Source: Cognataquiflexum aquatile (GTDB lineage: Bacteria > Bacteroidota > Bacteroidia > Cytophagales > Cyclobacteriaceae). Taken from it: a stretch of DNA of 64,000 nt. Positions 1-9,281 of the stretch are shown here, one piece after another. Numbering within the stretch: position 1 is the first letter of the stretch; each line of letters begins with the position of its first letter. The translations under genes and the position numbers were made by a program. Location of the stretch: NCBI RefSeq assembly GCF_003316845.1, contig NZ_QMIK01000003.1, positions 124,001 through 188,000 on the forward strand, read 5' to 3'. Under the pieces are notes generated by a model, which saw nothing but the letters and a program-made list of their open reading frames with translations, was not told the DNA's origin and searched no databases.

Positions 1-508
1 AATCAGGCTGAAGGATTTCTATCTGTTGAAAAATCTGTTGGGTATTCGTCTCGGACAGCACGTAGCAATTGTCGGATTTGAAAGCCATTCGCTCTGCACG
101 CATCTTGATCTGGGCCTCGCTTTCCTCTCCCGAGACGTAAAGTACTTTTACTTTTGGCAATGAAAGTGCAATCTGCAACATCAGCGTGGACTTCCCGATA
201 CCCGGTTCACCCCCGATCAACACCAACGAACCCGGCACGATTCCTCCGCCCAAGACCCTGTCCAATTCGGCATCATGGGTCACCGTCCTCGGCATCTCTT
301 CAAAGTTGATTTCAGACAGGCGCTTGGGTGTGGAGGCCCTTTTTTCTCTTGTTCCTATAGCCTTCCAATTTCCCTTGCCTGCTTCTTCCTTTTGGATGAC
401 TTCCTCTACATAGGTATTCCATTCCCCACAAGCGGGACATTTCCCGATCCATTTGGGGCTTTGTGCGCCACAGTTTTGACAGAAGAAGGTGGTTTTTGTT
501 TTAGCCAT
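1..508 (-). CDS. radA: DNA repair protein RadA, N-terminal part (cut by window edge)
   Basis: RadA is a RecA-like ATPase that helps process recombination intermediates. The visible 169 residues begin with a four-cysteine zinc finger (Cys10, Cys13, Cys24, Cys27), followed near residue 95 by the Walker A motif GEPGIGKS and then a strand ending YVSGEESEAQ, both typical of RadA. The start ATG is at 506-508, directly before the zinc finger as in the family. The frame runs off the left edge, so the KNRFG motif and the Lon-like C-terminal domain are not visible. polA lies upstream on the same strand, separated by a spacer holding two inverted heptamer arrays. Confidence 0.93.
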   Translation of the reverse strand, partial: MAKTKTTFFCQNCGAQSPKWIGKCPACGEWNTYVEEVIQKEEAGKGNWKAIGTREKRASTPKRLSEINFEEMPRTVTHDAELDRVLGGGIVPGSLVLIGGEPGIGKSTLMLQIALSLPKVKVLYVSGEESEAQIKMRAERMAFKSDNCYVLSETNTQQIFQQIEILQPD

Positions 509-517
509 TTTTTAGAA

Positions 518-571
518 GACGTGAGATATAAGACTCAAGACTTGAGACTCGAGACGTGAGACAAGAGACAG
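518..571. repeat. Heptamer array (RAGACNN units), left arm
   Basis: Six consecutive 7-bp units run from 530 to 571 (aagactc, aagactt, gagactc, gagacgt, gagacaa, gagacag), preceded by a degenerate gacgtgagata stretch from 518. The array lies just upstream of the radA start. An inverted array of the same unit is at 699-733. Confidence 0.75.
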
Positions 572-698
572 ATTTCTTGTGAATTAATTATTAGTTTGTA
601 AGAATTTAAAATGTTTGGTTTTGGTTTTTTTGTGAATTAAAGACATTGATCATCGATAAAGTTTTATTGGAAAAAGGATTTCAAACTTTTCGTAGAAA

Positions 699-733
699 CT
701 ATCTCAAATCTCACGTCTCACATCTTATGTCTT
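699..733. repeat. Heptamer array, inverted right arm
   Basis: Five 7-bp units (ctatctc, aaatctc, acgtctc, acatctt, atgtctt) end one base before the polA stop codon. The unit acgtctc is the exact reverse complement of gagacgt in the array at 530-571. The two arms could pair in a transcript crossing the radA-polA spacer, with a loop of about 127 nt. Confidence 0.72.
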
Positions 734-734
734 A

Positions 735-3572
735 TTAATGTGCTTGCAGCCAATCTTTCCCCACGCCGGTTTCGACTTCGAGGGGGACATCGATTTTGAC
801 AGCGTTGCACATCAGTTTGGGGATTTCTCTTTGGAGCAATTCCACCTCGTCCTTGTGTGCGTCAAAGACCAATTCGTCATGAACCTGAAGGATCATCTTG
901 GATTTGAGTTTTTCCTTTTTCATCCATCGGTACACATTGATCATGGCGACTTTGATCAGGTCGGCGGCTGAACCCTGCAGCGGGGCATTGATGGCATTCC
1001 GCTCTGCAAAGTTACGCATGGTCATGTTCCGTGAATTGATATCACGCAGGTAGCGGCGGCGGCCAAGAATAGTTTCTACGTACTCGTTTTTTCTGGCTTT
1101 TTCGATGGCACCGTCCATGTATTCCTTTACTGCCGGAAATTCTGCAAAATAGGCATCAATGATTTCCTTGGCTTCTGACCTTGGGATTGCCAAGCGCTGG
1201 GAGAGGCCAAACACCGATATTCCATAAATGATCCCGAAGTTGGCCGTCTTGGCCTTTCTTCTCATGTCTGAAGTCACCTCTTCCAAGGGCAACTTAAAAA
1301 TCTTGGCCGCTGTCGTGGCGTGGATATCCCTGCCCTGTTTGAAGGCTTCGATCATTGAAGCATCTTGAGAAAAAGCCGCCATGATGCGCAGTTCGATCTG
1401 CGAGTAATCGGCGGAAAGGATTACATGGTTTTCATCTCTCGGCACAAAAGCCTTCCTGATTTCCCGGCCCCTTGCAGTCCGGATAGGGATATTTTGCAGG
1501 TTGGGATTGATGGAGGAAAGTCTGCCTGTGGCGGCCACAAACTGGTTGTAAGTCGTATGGACCCTTCCTGTTTTTGGATTGATCATGGTAGGCAAAGCAT
1601 CCACATAGGTGGACTTCAGCTTCACCATCTGACGGTACTCGAGGATGGCTTCAGCGATTTCATGTTCGTTGGCAAGCTTGCTCAGAATCTCCTCTCCCGT
1701 GGCATATTGCCCGGTTTTGGTTTTTTTGGCTTTGGGATCAAGCTTAAGTTTTTCAAAAAGCACCTCCCCCAACTGTTTTGGAGAAGCAAGGTTGAACCGA
1801 ACCCCGGCCAATTCATAGACCCTTTTTTCGATGACTTTACTCTCTTCATCCAAAAGAACCGAGAGTTCAGCCAAACTTGCAGTATCTATTTTTACTCCCT
1901 CAAATTCCATGTCAGTCAGGACTTCAATTAAGGGGTTTTCAACTTCATGGAGCAGCTTTTCAAGGCCATTCTCTTTGATGATAGGGTCAAATTTTTGCTT
2001 CAGCTTTAGCGTAATGTCAGCATCTTCTGCTGCATAAGCGACCACTTCGTCCACTTCCACATCCCTCATGTTTCCCTGGTTTTTCCCTTTTTTGCCAATA
2101 AGGGATTCGATGGATACCGGCTTGTAGCTCAGGTATTGCTGCGCCAGCCAATCCATGGAATGCTTTCCTTCAGGTTCGATCAGGTAATGGGCAAGCATCG
2201 TATCGTAGAGTTTGCCTTTGACTTCCATGCCGTAGTTTTTCAACACAAGCATGTCGTATTTGATGTTCTGACCTATTTTGGTAATGTTTTCATTTTCAAA
2301 AATGCCTCTGAAAAGCTCTAGTTGTTTCCTTGCTTTTTCCTGATCAGAGGGGAAAGGAATATAAAATGCCTCACCGGGAACATAGGCAAAGGAAAGTCCA
2401 ACCAATTCGGCCTCATTGGGGTTGAGTGAAGTGGTTTCGCTGTCAAAACAAAATTCATCCTGAATCTCCAGATAAGAAAGCAATTCCTTGATGGCTGTTT
2501 CTCCTTCCACTTTATGGTAGTCATTTGCCGTAGTGAGGATGCTGTCATAGACTTGGGGGGCTTCCGCTGTAGGAATTTCTTCTTCCGTCAATTCCTCTTC
2601 TTCTATGGCTGGGGAAACAGTTTTTCCTGAATCCATAGGTCCGAATAATCCCAACTGCTCACTGGCTTTGGACGGAGCTTTTTTCATCTTTTCCCCAAAA
2701 ACCCTCTGGGTCAATGTCCTGAATTCAAGTTCAGAAAAGATGGCTTTTAACTTTTCTTCATTTGGTCCATCATAGTGAAGGGCGACTTCGTCGAAAGCCA
2801 CAGGAACATCGATTTTGATGGTGGCGAGTTCCTTGGAAAGCAATCCCTGTTGGGCAAAGTTCTCCACATTTTCCTTTTGCTTCCCTTTGAGTTTGTCCGT
2901 ATTCTGAAGCAATCCCTCAACGGATCCAAATTCCTTTAAAAATTTTACCGCAGTCTTCTCCCCTATTCCGGGGATTCCCGGGATATTGTCTACGGCATCA
3001 CCCATTAGCCCCAAAATATCCCTGACCTGATCCACATGCTCGATATCCCATTTGGCACAGACTTCTTTCGGCCCCATGATATCCACACCGTTGCCCATAA
3101 AGGCCGGTTTGTAAAGGAAAATATGGTCATCCACAATCTGCCCATAATCTTTGTCAGGGGTCATCATGTAAACGACAAAACTTGTTCTCTCTGCTTTTTT
3201 GGCAATGGTACCGATAATGTCGTCGGCTTCAAAACCATCCATTTCCAAAATGGGGATATTGAATCCTTCCACTATTTTTTTGACCCATGGAATACCCACT
3301 TCAATATCCTCAGGTTGCTCGAGCCGGTTGGCCTTGTAAGCCTCAAACTGTACATGCCTGAATGTAGGGGCTTTGGTGTCAAAGGCTACTGCGATGTGGG
3401 AAGGTTTCTCCTTTTCCAAAACTTCAAGGAGGGTATTGGTAAAGCCAAGCATAATGCCCGTATTGAGGCCTTTGGAATTGATTCGGGGATTTTTGCTGAA
3501 TGCAAAATGGGCTCTGTAAATCAAGGCCATTGCATCTAGCAAGAAAAGTTTTTTATCTCCTTTTGGGGACAT
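735..3572 (-). CDS. polA: DNA polymerase I
   Basis: A replication and repair polymerase that fills gaps and removes RNA primers. The 945 residues show the full three-part layout. The N-terminal 5'-3' nuclease (about 1-300) has a FEADDIIGT acidic cluster. The 3'-5' exonuclease (about 365-560) has FDSETT, IGQNIKYD and YAAEDAD, so its metal-binding acidic residues look intact. The C-terminal polymerase has SADYSQIELR (motif A), RRKAKTANFGIIYG (O-helix) and QVHDELVF (motif C). Length and motifs are normal for the family. It is probably a single gene: the 219-bp region before its start separates it from the opposite-strand small gene. Confidence 0.97.
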   Translation of the reverse strand: MSPKGDKKLFLLDAMALIYRAHFAFSKNPRINSKGLNTGIMLGFTNTLLEVLEKEKPSHIAVAFDTKAPTFRHVQFEAYKANRLEQPEDIEVGIPWVKKIVEGFNIPILEMDGFEADDIIGTIAKKAERTSFVVYMMTPDKDYGQIVDDHIFLYKPAFMGNGVDIMGPKEVCAKWDIEHVDQVRDILGLMGDAVDNIPGIPGIGEKTAVKFLKEFGSVEGLLQNTDKLKGKQKENVENFAQQGLLSKELATIKIDVPVAFDEVALHYDGPNEEKLKAIFSELEFRTLTQRVFGEKMKKAPSKASEQLGLFGPMDSGKTVSPAIEEEELTEEEIPTAEAPQVYDSILTTANDYHKVEGETAIKELLSYLEIQDEFCFDSETTSLNPNEAELVGLSFAYVPGEAFYIPFPSDQEKARKQLELFRGIFENENITKIGQNIKYDMLVLKNYGMEVKGKLYDTMLAHYLIEPEGKHSMDWLAQQYLSYKPVSIESLIGKKGKNQGNMRDVEVDEVVAYAAEDADITLKLKQKFDPIIKENGLEKLLHEVENPLIEVLTDMEFEGVKIDTASLAELSVLLDEESKVIEKRVYELAGVRFNLASPKQLGEVLFEKLKLDPKAKKTKTGQYATGEEILSKLANEHEIAEAILEYRQMVKLKSTYVDALPTMINPKTGRVHTTYNQFVAATGRLSSINPNLQNIPIRTARGREIRKAFVPRDENHVILSADYSQIELRIMAAFSQDASMIEAFKQGRDIHATTAAKIFKLPLEEVTSDMRRKAKTANFGIIYGISVFGLSQRLAIPRSEAKEIIDAYFAEFPAVKEYMDGAIEKARKNEYVETILGRRRYLRDINSRNMTMRNFAERNAINAPLQGSAADLIKVAMINVYRWMKKEKLKSKMILQVHDELVFDAHKDEVELLQREIPKLMCNAVKIDVPLEVETGVGKDWLQAH

Positions 3573-3791
3573 GAGGCAATTGGGTTGAGGTATGAAGAAG
3601 TTGCTCCCGAAAGTGGGATTTTCAAAGAATGGCTAAATTACAAATAATAATTTTACGGCCCGTGCAGATAACAAATCCATTTAGAAATTTCAAAGTTTCA
3701 AAATTTTTGATTTGGGTTTGATTATTGAAAAACCGAAAAAACAGGTTATCTTCATTAGTATATTAATCATCTCTTTTAAACTAATATCACT

Positions 3792-4103
3792 ATGAAAAAA
3801 ATAATTTATGCACTCTCTTTCTGCGCCTTATTTTTGACGATTTCGCCGGCTGCAGATGCCAAAGGCAATAAAGAGGGAAAAGAAGAATTGACTGCCGAAC
3901 AAAAAGTTCGTCTTGCCGAAATCGAATCAAGAGTATCGGAAATCAAGGGTATGGACCTGGCTGATTTGAGTAATGAGGAAAGAAAAGAAGTCAAAAATGA
4001 ATTGAAGGAAATGAAGGCCGAGGCCAGACAATTGGGTGGCGGTGTTTATCTATCGATCGGCGCAATCATCATCATTATCCTATTGTTGATTCTTTTGACT
4101 TAA
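3792..4103 (+). CDS. Small exported protein with C-terminal membrane anchor
   Basis: 103 residues: a signal peptide (about 1-23, ending ADA), a highly charged helical middle rich in Glu, Lys and Arg (about 25-80) and a hydrophobic tail rich in Ile and Leu ending at the C-terminus. The tail motif GGGVYLSIGAIIIIILLL is, from memory, shared by many small Bacteroidota proteins, but I know of no function. It sits convergent to the coiled-coil protein at 4170-4763, with a shared terminator between them. Function unknown. Confidence 0.75.
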   Translation: MKKIIYALSFCALFLTISPAADAKGNKEGKEELTAEQKVRLAEIESRVSEIKGMDLADLSNEERKEVKNELKEMKAEARQLGGGVYLSIGAIIIIILLLILLT

Positions 4104-4120
4104 GATTTTCCAGACACAAA

Positions 4121-4157
4121 AAATCCCGCAGAAATTACTTTCTGCGGGATTTTTTTT
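4121..4157. terminator. Bidirectional intrinsic terminator
   Basis: A perfect 14-bp stem (4121-4134 pairing with 4139-4152) with loop ttac, a T-run on the right and an A-run on the left. It can end transcription of the small protein gene on the plus strand and of the convergent gene on the minus strand. Confidence 0.88.
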
Positions 4158-4169
4158 GGACTATCAGTA

Positions 4170-4763
4170 TCAGTTGATTTTTCCGTTCATGGCATCCACC
4201 AATTCTCTCTTGAGCTTGCGTTCCCTTTCGAGGGTATTTTTACGGTGTTGGTCAAACTCTTCGATTGTATCAGAAAGGTCTTTTTGGGCCTTGGAAATGA
4301 GCTTATGACTTTGGCTAAATTTGAACAAGAAAAATAAGAATGCGGCCACCAAAACAGAAACGATGGTCCACATAAGGTTGTTATAGGCTGATTTGGAGAT
4401 CGGCATACCAAAGAATTCGAAGTTATCCCGTGCAGCTTCTGCTGTGGCGAGAAGTGCTTTTGTATCGGCGATTTCTTTATCAAATCCGGCTATCTTGGCT
4501 TGCTGTTCGGCTAGGCTTTGGTTGACGGTTTGAAGTTGGTTTTTGAAGAGGTTCAAAGAATCCAAAACATTGGCTTTGAATTTTTCAAGGCTTGTTTTTT
4601 TGATGACTTTGTAGTCCTGGTAATTGTTGGATGATTTGATAAGAAAGTCAAATTGACTGCTTATCGTGCCTTTGTTGAGTGATCCCAAGGAATCTGCTTC
4701 CTGTCCAAATGCAGGAAATGACAAAAAAATAATGAGGATAAGATAGATTTGGTGTTTTTTCAT
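4170..4763 (-). CDS. Exported coiled-coil membrane protein, unknown function
   Basis: 197 residues from the ATG at 4761-4763: a signal peptide ending PAFGQ, a long heptad-rich coiled coil (about 60-120), one membrane helix (about 125-150) and a charged C-terminal helix. From memory, relatives in Bacteroidota databases are often labelled tRNA (guanine-N1)-methyltransferase, but nothing here resembles TrmD, whose real gene is at 34424-35110, so I would not transfer that name. The frame stays open upstream to 4913. I chose the internal start because it gives a clean signal peptide and because a TATCTTTG -7 box lies at 4814-4821, inside the longer frame. Confidence 0.75.
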   Translation of the reverse strand: MKKHQIYLILIIFLSFPAFGQEADSLGSLNKGTISSQFDFLIKSSNNYQDYKVIKKTSLEKFKANVLDSLNLFKNQLQTVNQSLAEQQAKIAGFDKEIADTKALLATAEAARDNFEFFGMPISKSAYNNLMWTIVSVLVAAFLFFLFKFSQSHKLISKAQKDLSDTIEEFDQHRKNTLERERKLKRELVDAMNGKIN

Positions 4764-5154
4764 TGAATTGGCCGTTATAACTTTCTTTATTCGATTTTTA
4801 ACTTTTCCCAGTACAAAGATAAGCAATAAATATGCCTGTATATTTATAAAAATCCAAAAAACGGAGAATCGAAACTGATTTTTTGAAACTTGATGATTCT
4901 TATATTTCACCATTTCTAAGGAAAATGGAGTAAAAAATTCGTTTCTGAGGTTGCGAATGCAGGGGAATTAACCGGCAAATATTCTTTGAATGAAAACAAT
5001 TTCCTTTTATTAACAGATTTGTAATTCAAAGAAATAATAAAATCAGCTGCCAAAATTTGTAGGTTTTATATTCTTTTTCGAAGAAAACATGTTCATATCT
5101 TTTTGATTATCAACAGTCTTTGTATATTCAATTTCATTTTTAAGCATAATTTTT
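4764..5154. other. Intergenic spacer between divergent genes
   Basis: About 390 bp of AT-rich sequence between the divergent coiled-coil and 1189-residue genes. It holds one recognisable promoter element (4814-4821, minus strand). I saw no TAnnTTTG box for the plus-strand gene, no RNA gene and no repeat. Confidence 0.5.
4814..4821 (-). promoter_or_regulatory. Putative -7 box for the coiled-coil protein gene
   Basis: Reads TATCTTTG on the minus strand, a full match to the Bacteroidota TAnnTTTG box, about 50 bp upstream of the chosen ATG. No convincing -33 TTTG is seen at the usual distance, so this is only a candidate. Confidence 0.45.
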
Positions 5155-8100
5155 ATGGGGCTGAAGAACTTCAAGATATGGGGAGTCTTTTTGGTGGCAA
5201 TTGTTGTCATCGCGTTCATGCTTTTTCAGCAATCCAGAAGAAACAGGCTAGAACTTGAAAACCAATCTATCCGAAACATGGCATTGGTTAAGGGGAATTT
5301 TGAGGTAGCCTATCAATCTCTCACAAACCAAATCCTTCTCAACGAAAGAAAAGGAATACTTGAGCAGAATCTGAAAGATATGGAGGCAGGGAGAAATGTA
5401 AAAAAAAAGTATACCAAGTTCTCTGATTTTGACTTTGTCAAGATTGAATCAACAAAATTAAATCTCAAAAATATCAAAGAGCCTTATTTTGAAGTAAGAG
5501 TAGCCGACTCTCTAATGCCCATTTCGCTTGAAAAACTTTTTGGCAAAATCAACCAGCAGGATTTTTTTGAAACCATATTTCTTACAGATACCGCTGGATC
5601 GATCCTTTATCCTTATTCTGAAATTGGAAAGAAATTCAGGTTTATTAAAACCCAGGAAAGTGAGATTAATGAATTGCCTATCAGTAAAGACCAGGCTGTC
5701 TACAACGATGAAAACTATCTGGTTTATTCTACTCCGGTCGTCATTGGCAACCTTGAATTTTTCCTTACAGCCGTAATCAAAAGCTCTTATTTTGAATCCA
5801 TAGGGCGTCGGGTCGATTTTACCAATCTTACAATTTTGGTTTTTTTACTGGGATTGATGTTTTTTTCAACTCCCATTATTTCGTTTTTTGGTTTGACCAA
5901 GGGGGATAAACTGACAAGGTTTGGGGTTTTTTCGATTGGCCTTTCACTTGTTGGGATTATGGTGATGATCGGTTTTGGTTTTTCATTTTTTAAGAACCAT
6001 CATCCTATCAGTGATTCAAATCATGAAAATGCGCTTGATTGGATTCGGGCTGACCTTAGCCAAAACATCAATAAAAAGGTAGAAATTCTTAAAAAATGGG
6101 ATGTTGAATGGAATAATGGCAAGTATAATGAATTGATAAGCATTGACTCAATAGGGGCTGTAAAAGAAATAATCATCAATGGGAAGGAGGACAATAGTTT
6201 ACCACAGCATTTTAGGTCTTTGAGCCATCGGGAATATTATCATTATTTTTTAGCTGAGCCAAAAGAAAACTCAACTTTTAATACTAAAAAAATTGATACA
6301 CTTTATATAGGATCTCATTATTCAACCGCAAGTGCAATATTGGAATCAGTAATCAGTAGTTATCAACTGAACAACGATTGGGTAAGAGCGATTACATTTA
6401 ATTGGAATGGGGCTAAAATCAATTACGGTGATACGAGAAAATTCTTTTTGGTCAAAGAAAATGGATTGGTCCTCCACAAAAGCCAAAGAATTAAGGTAGT
6501 CGCAGATAGCCTATCGCAATTGTTGTCCACTGAAAAATGGCATGAAGTAAAAGGGATCATTTCCAAAAACCGAAGTGCCCCCTTGGATTTTAAGTGGGAA
6601 ATTCCTTTGTACCTGGACGGGCATGCTTTTTTGGCAACACTTTGTAGGGTCCAATCAAATCATGAATTTGATCAGACTCTTTGGTTATTGTATTTGAAAG
6701 ATGAGCATCTGGAACATGTTTATTCTTCATTGATTACGTTTGAGACTACTGTATTTATTTTTTTCTATCTCTTTTTGCTTGGAATTATTTCAATCAGTAA
6801 CAAAGTGAATAAATCAAAGTCAGCCAACCAACAATTAGAAAAATTTGCCTACAACTACATTTTTCCAAAACAATCCAAGCTAGAGAATTTCAAAATCCTG
6901 ATTTCGTTGTCTGTGGCTTGCCTTTTCGTCATTCTTTATTATTACCATTTGACCTATGTGAGTTTTTTTGGGATGTTTTTGGTCTTGATCATCAATACAT
7001 TTCATTACAGGATTCTCATGTTCATCTTGTTAGGACCTTTATGGATAAATTCTCCAAAAGCTTCCGAAAAAAATCAAAATGATGTTGGCTCTGTTTTTTT
7101 TAGAAATAAGCAGCTATTTGTATTTTTCTTGAGTATTGGCTTCATCCTTTTATTGGCATTTTTGAAGCTGTATTCTTTTGTCAGTTTATGGCATTTTGCC
7201 CTTCTCTTGGTTTGGGTAGTTACTTCTTCAATTATTTCATTCATCAAAAGACAAGAATTAGAACTTAGGCAAATTGAAAAAGCTAGACTCGGTCAATCAG
7301 ATGGTGCCTCCTATAAAATTTGGTCTTCCAAGTTTCAAAAAAAGCTGACTATTGATTTCCATTTCTTATTTACTAACTTCTTTATCATGTGGATTTTCAT
7401 GGTTGGCTTTGTTCCCGGATATGTACTTTATTCAAAAGTCCAGTGGTATGAATCCAATTTTTGGGAAGCTAAATTAGATAAAGAGCAGTTTTCGGAACCT
7501 GATGAATTCTGGCAAACCTATGATGAAATGCGAAGGCAGATTTTTGGCAGTCTCACCAGCCAAACTGACCCATTGGTAACTGAATTTATTTATCAAGACA
7601 GGTCCCATATTTCCCCAAAACTCAGCAACAAGGTTTATGACTTCAAATTTTGGGAAGATTACAATGAAAGAATACCAAATAATCCATGGTGGATCGGAAG
7701 TGTAACCTTGCTGTTTTTGATGATTGTAGGTGGATTGGTTTGGCTCGTTGTATCCTTAATATATAAGATCTATTTACTTGAATTTACTTTTTTCCAAGAT
7801 GAGGATCCTAAAGTTGATCCCAAATTAAAAGAATCTAAACAAAGCTTATTTCTCGTGGGTATAGATTCAGACTTGATTGATAAATGGATGGAGAATAATT
7901 TTCCTGATTCTTTTGGGTCAATACTGAAGACCGACTGTTCATCCAATCCGGATTTGACTTGGGGGAAAAGACATTCTCCAAATCTCACAGATAAAAAATA
8001 TTGGTTGATCAAAAATATCCATTTTTTGCCTGATCAGGGTTTGCTAGTTCAAAAATTGTCTTCAATTATCAATTTCGCTAATGAAAACGAAGTCAGATTG

Positions 8101-8724
8101 ATCCTTTCTTCCGGAGTTTCTTGGAAAGAATTATACATGGCATTCAAGCAATCCCATGATCAAATCAATTATTCTCAATTGTTTTCTTCATTTCATTTCC
8201 AATATATCCCCATCAAATTACCGGATGACCTTGTAGCATACTCATTTGGTGAAGAGGAAACAAGTATCCTCATCCGCTCAAGAAAGGCATTTTTCTATAA
8301 CATTTGGACCGAGTTGAGCTTTGACGAAAAAAAGGTCTGCTATTATTTCAGTCAAGAGGGATTTTTCAATTACTCCAATAAATCCACAATTTTAGAATTA
8401 ATGCAAAAAGGTGTTTTAGTCAGGAGGAAAGATGAACTTCCCAAGTTCTTTGATAGAAATTTTAAACATTTCATTCTAAGCAATGTCACTGACGAAGAAA
8501 AATCAGCGTTTAAAACAGATGAGAAAAAGCATGGTAATGTCAGCTCTATTCAGGTGGCTGTATTTAGTTTTATTTTGTTGTCAGTGGCAATGATCAGCTA
8601 TTTTGACAAAAACTTCTTGGATCAAGCTACCACTTTTGTAACAGGAATAGTAGGTGCTTTGGGCAGTATCTATTCCTTGTTCAGCAAAGGTTTATCAGGA
8701 CTTAGAGGAAAGAGTGAATCTTGA
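5155..8724 (+). CDS. Large multi-pass membrane protein with degenerate NTPase/winged-helix-like tail
   Basis: 1189 residues, family not recognised. A first membrane helix (about 5-25) is followed by an exported region of about 190 residues that could be a Cache-like sensor. Two helices (about 222-275), a second exported region of about 250 residues and at least seven further hydrophobic segments follow, up to about residue 870. The soluble tail has a Walker-B-like strand (YWLIKNIHFL), a sensor-like strand (VRLILSSG) and then a region opening WTELSFDEKKV and ending FFDRNFKHFILS that resembles a winged helix. No P-loop lysine motif is visible. Two last hydrophobic segments close the protein. 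A membrane sensor with an inactive STAND-like module is my inference. It stands alone; the DUF2784-like gene follows after 103 bp. Confidence 0.7.
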   Translation: MGLKNFKIWGVFLVAIVVIAFMLFQQSRRNRLELENQSIRNMALVKGNFEVAYQSLTNQILLNERKGILEQNLKDMEAGRNVKKKYTKFSDFDFVKIESTKLNLKNIKEPYFEVRVADSLMPISLEKLFGKINQQDFFETIFLTDTAGSILYPYSEIGKKFRFIKTQESEINELPISKDQAVYNDENYLVYSTPVVIGNLEFFLTAVIKSSYFESIGRRVDFTNLTILVFLLGLMFFSTPIISFFGLTKGDKLTRFGVFSIGLSLVGIMVMIGFGFSFFKNHHPISDSNHENALDWIRADLSQNINKKVEILKKWDVEWNNGKYNELISIDSIGAVKEIIINGKEDNSLPQHFRSLSHREYYHYFLAEPKENSTFNTKKIDTLYIGSHYSTASAILESVISSYQLNNDWVRAITFNWNGAKINYGDTRKFFLVKENGLVLHKSQRIKVVADSLSQLLSTEKWHEVKGIISKNRSAPLDFKWEIPLYLDGHAFLATLCRVQSNHEFDQTLWLLYLKDEHLEHVYSSLITFETTVFIFFYLFLLGIISISNKVNKSKSANQQLEKFAYNYIFPKQSKLENFKILISLSVACLFVILYYYHLTYVSFFGMFLVLIINTFHYRILMFILLGPLWINSPKASEKNQNDVGSVFFRNKQLFVFFLSIGFILLLAFLKLYSFVSLWHFALLLVWVVTSSIISFIKRQELELRQIEKARLGQSDGASYKIWSSKFQKKLTIDFHFLFTNFFIMWIFMVGFVPGYVLYSKVQWYESNFWEAKLDKEQFSEPDEFWQTYDEMRRQIFGSLTSQTDPLVTEFIYQDRSHISPKLSNKVYDFKFWEDYNERIPNNPWWIGSVTLLFLMIVGGLVWLVVSLIYKIYLLEFTFFQDEDPKVDPKLKESKQSLFLVGIDSDLIDKWMENNFPDSFGSILKTDCSSNPDLTWGKRHSPNLTDKKYWLIKNIHFLPDQGLLVQKLSSIINFANENEVRLILSSGVSWKELYMAFKQSHDQINYSQLFSSFHFQYIPIKLPDDLVAYSFGEEETSILIRSRKAFFYNIWTELSFDEKKVCYYFSQEGFFNYSNKSTILELMQKGVLVRRKDELPKFFDRNFKHFILSNVTDEEKSAFKTDEKKHGNVSSIQVAVFSFILLSVAMISYFDKNFLDQATTFVTGIVGALGSIYSLFSKGLSGLRGKSES

Positions 8725-8827
8725 AAGAATTTTATATGTTGGATTTGTCAATAATTTATATTCTTCATCTTGGGTAATTTTGAATTCCTTACTTATTTCA
8801 TAAAAGTTAATCAATTCGAAACTTTCT

Positions 8828-9205
8828 ATGTCAGATACCCTTTTGAGGATTTTAGATTATTTCTTTTTGGTATTCCATACCTTATTGATTTGCTTCAACC
8901 TTTTTGCATGGATTTGGAAGCCTCTTCGCAAATGGCATTTGGCGACCATTACTATGACATTGGCGTCTTGGGTGATTTTGGGTTTTTGGTATGGCTGGGG
9001 ATACTGTCCTTTGACAGATTGGCATTGGCAAGTCCTTAGGAATTTGGGGGAAAATGAGCTGCCTAACTCCTACATCGGTTATATTTTTGAAAGGTTGGTG
9101 GGACTTCAATTCCGAGCAGGAACTGTGGATCTCTTCACTTTGGTTTTTGCTTTATTGGCTTTTTTTATTTCTATCAAAGTAAATTTCTTTGCGGAGCGGA
9201 ATTGA
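8828..9205 (+). CDS. DUF2784-like small membrane protein
   Basis: 125 residues with about four hydrophobic segments. The motif CPLTDWHWQVLR matches what I recall of DUF2784 (a CPLT motif followed by a charged LR helix). The biochemical role of the family is unknown. The chosen ATG (MSDTLLRILDYF) gives a typical family N-terminus. It lies downstream of the 1189-residue gene on the same strand, but the 103-bp gap makes co-transcription only possible. Confidence 0.72.
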   Translation: MSDTLLRILDYFFLVFHTLLICFNLFAWIWKPLRKWHLATITMTLASWVILGFWYGWGYCPLTDWHWQVLRNLGENELPNSYIGYIFERLVGLQFRAGTVDLFTLVFALLAFFISIKVNFFAERN

Positions 9206-9281
9206 ATTTTCCTTTTCTGATCCTCGTTTTTAGATTCGGATTGGGTCATTTCTTTCAAATGAAATAATTGTAAAAAGATAA

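Noticed and set aside
1365-1931. 188-codon open frame antisense to polA
   Set aside because: Shadow of polA on the other strand; no recognisable protein features.
4170-4763. tRNA methyltransferase as name of the coiled-coil protein
   Set aside because: Sequence is signal peptide, coiled coil and one membrane helix; the true TrmD is at 34424-35110.
8770-9039. Open frame overlapping the DUF2784-like gene
   Set aside because: Overlaps the frame carrying the CPLT motif and membrane pattern; no supporting feature of its own.
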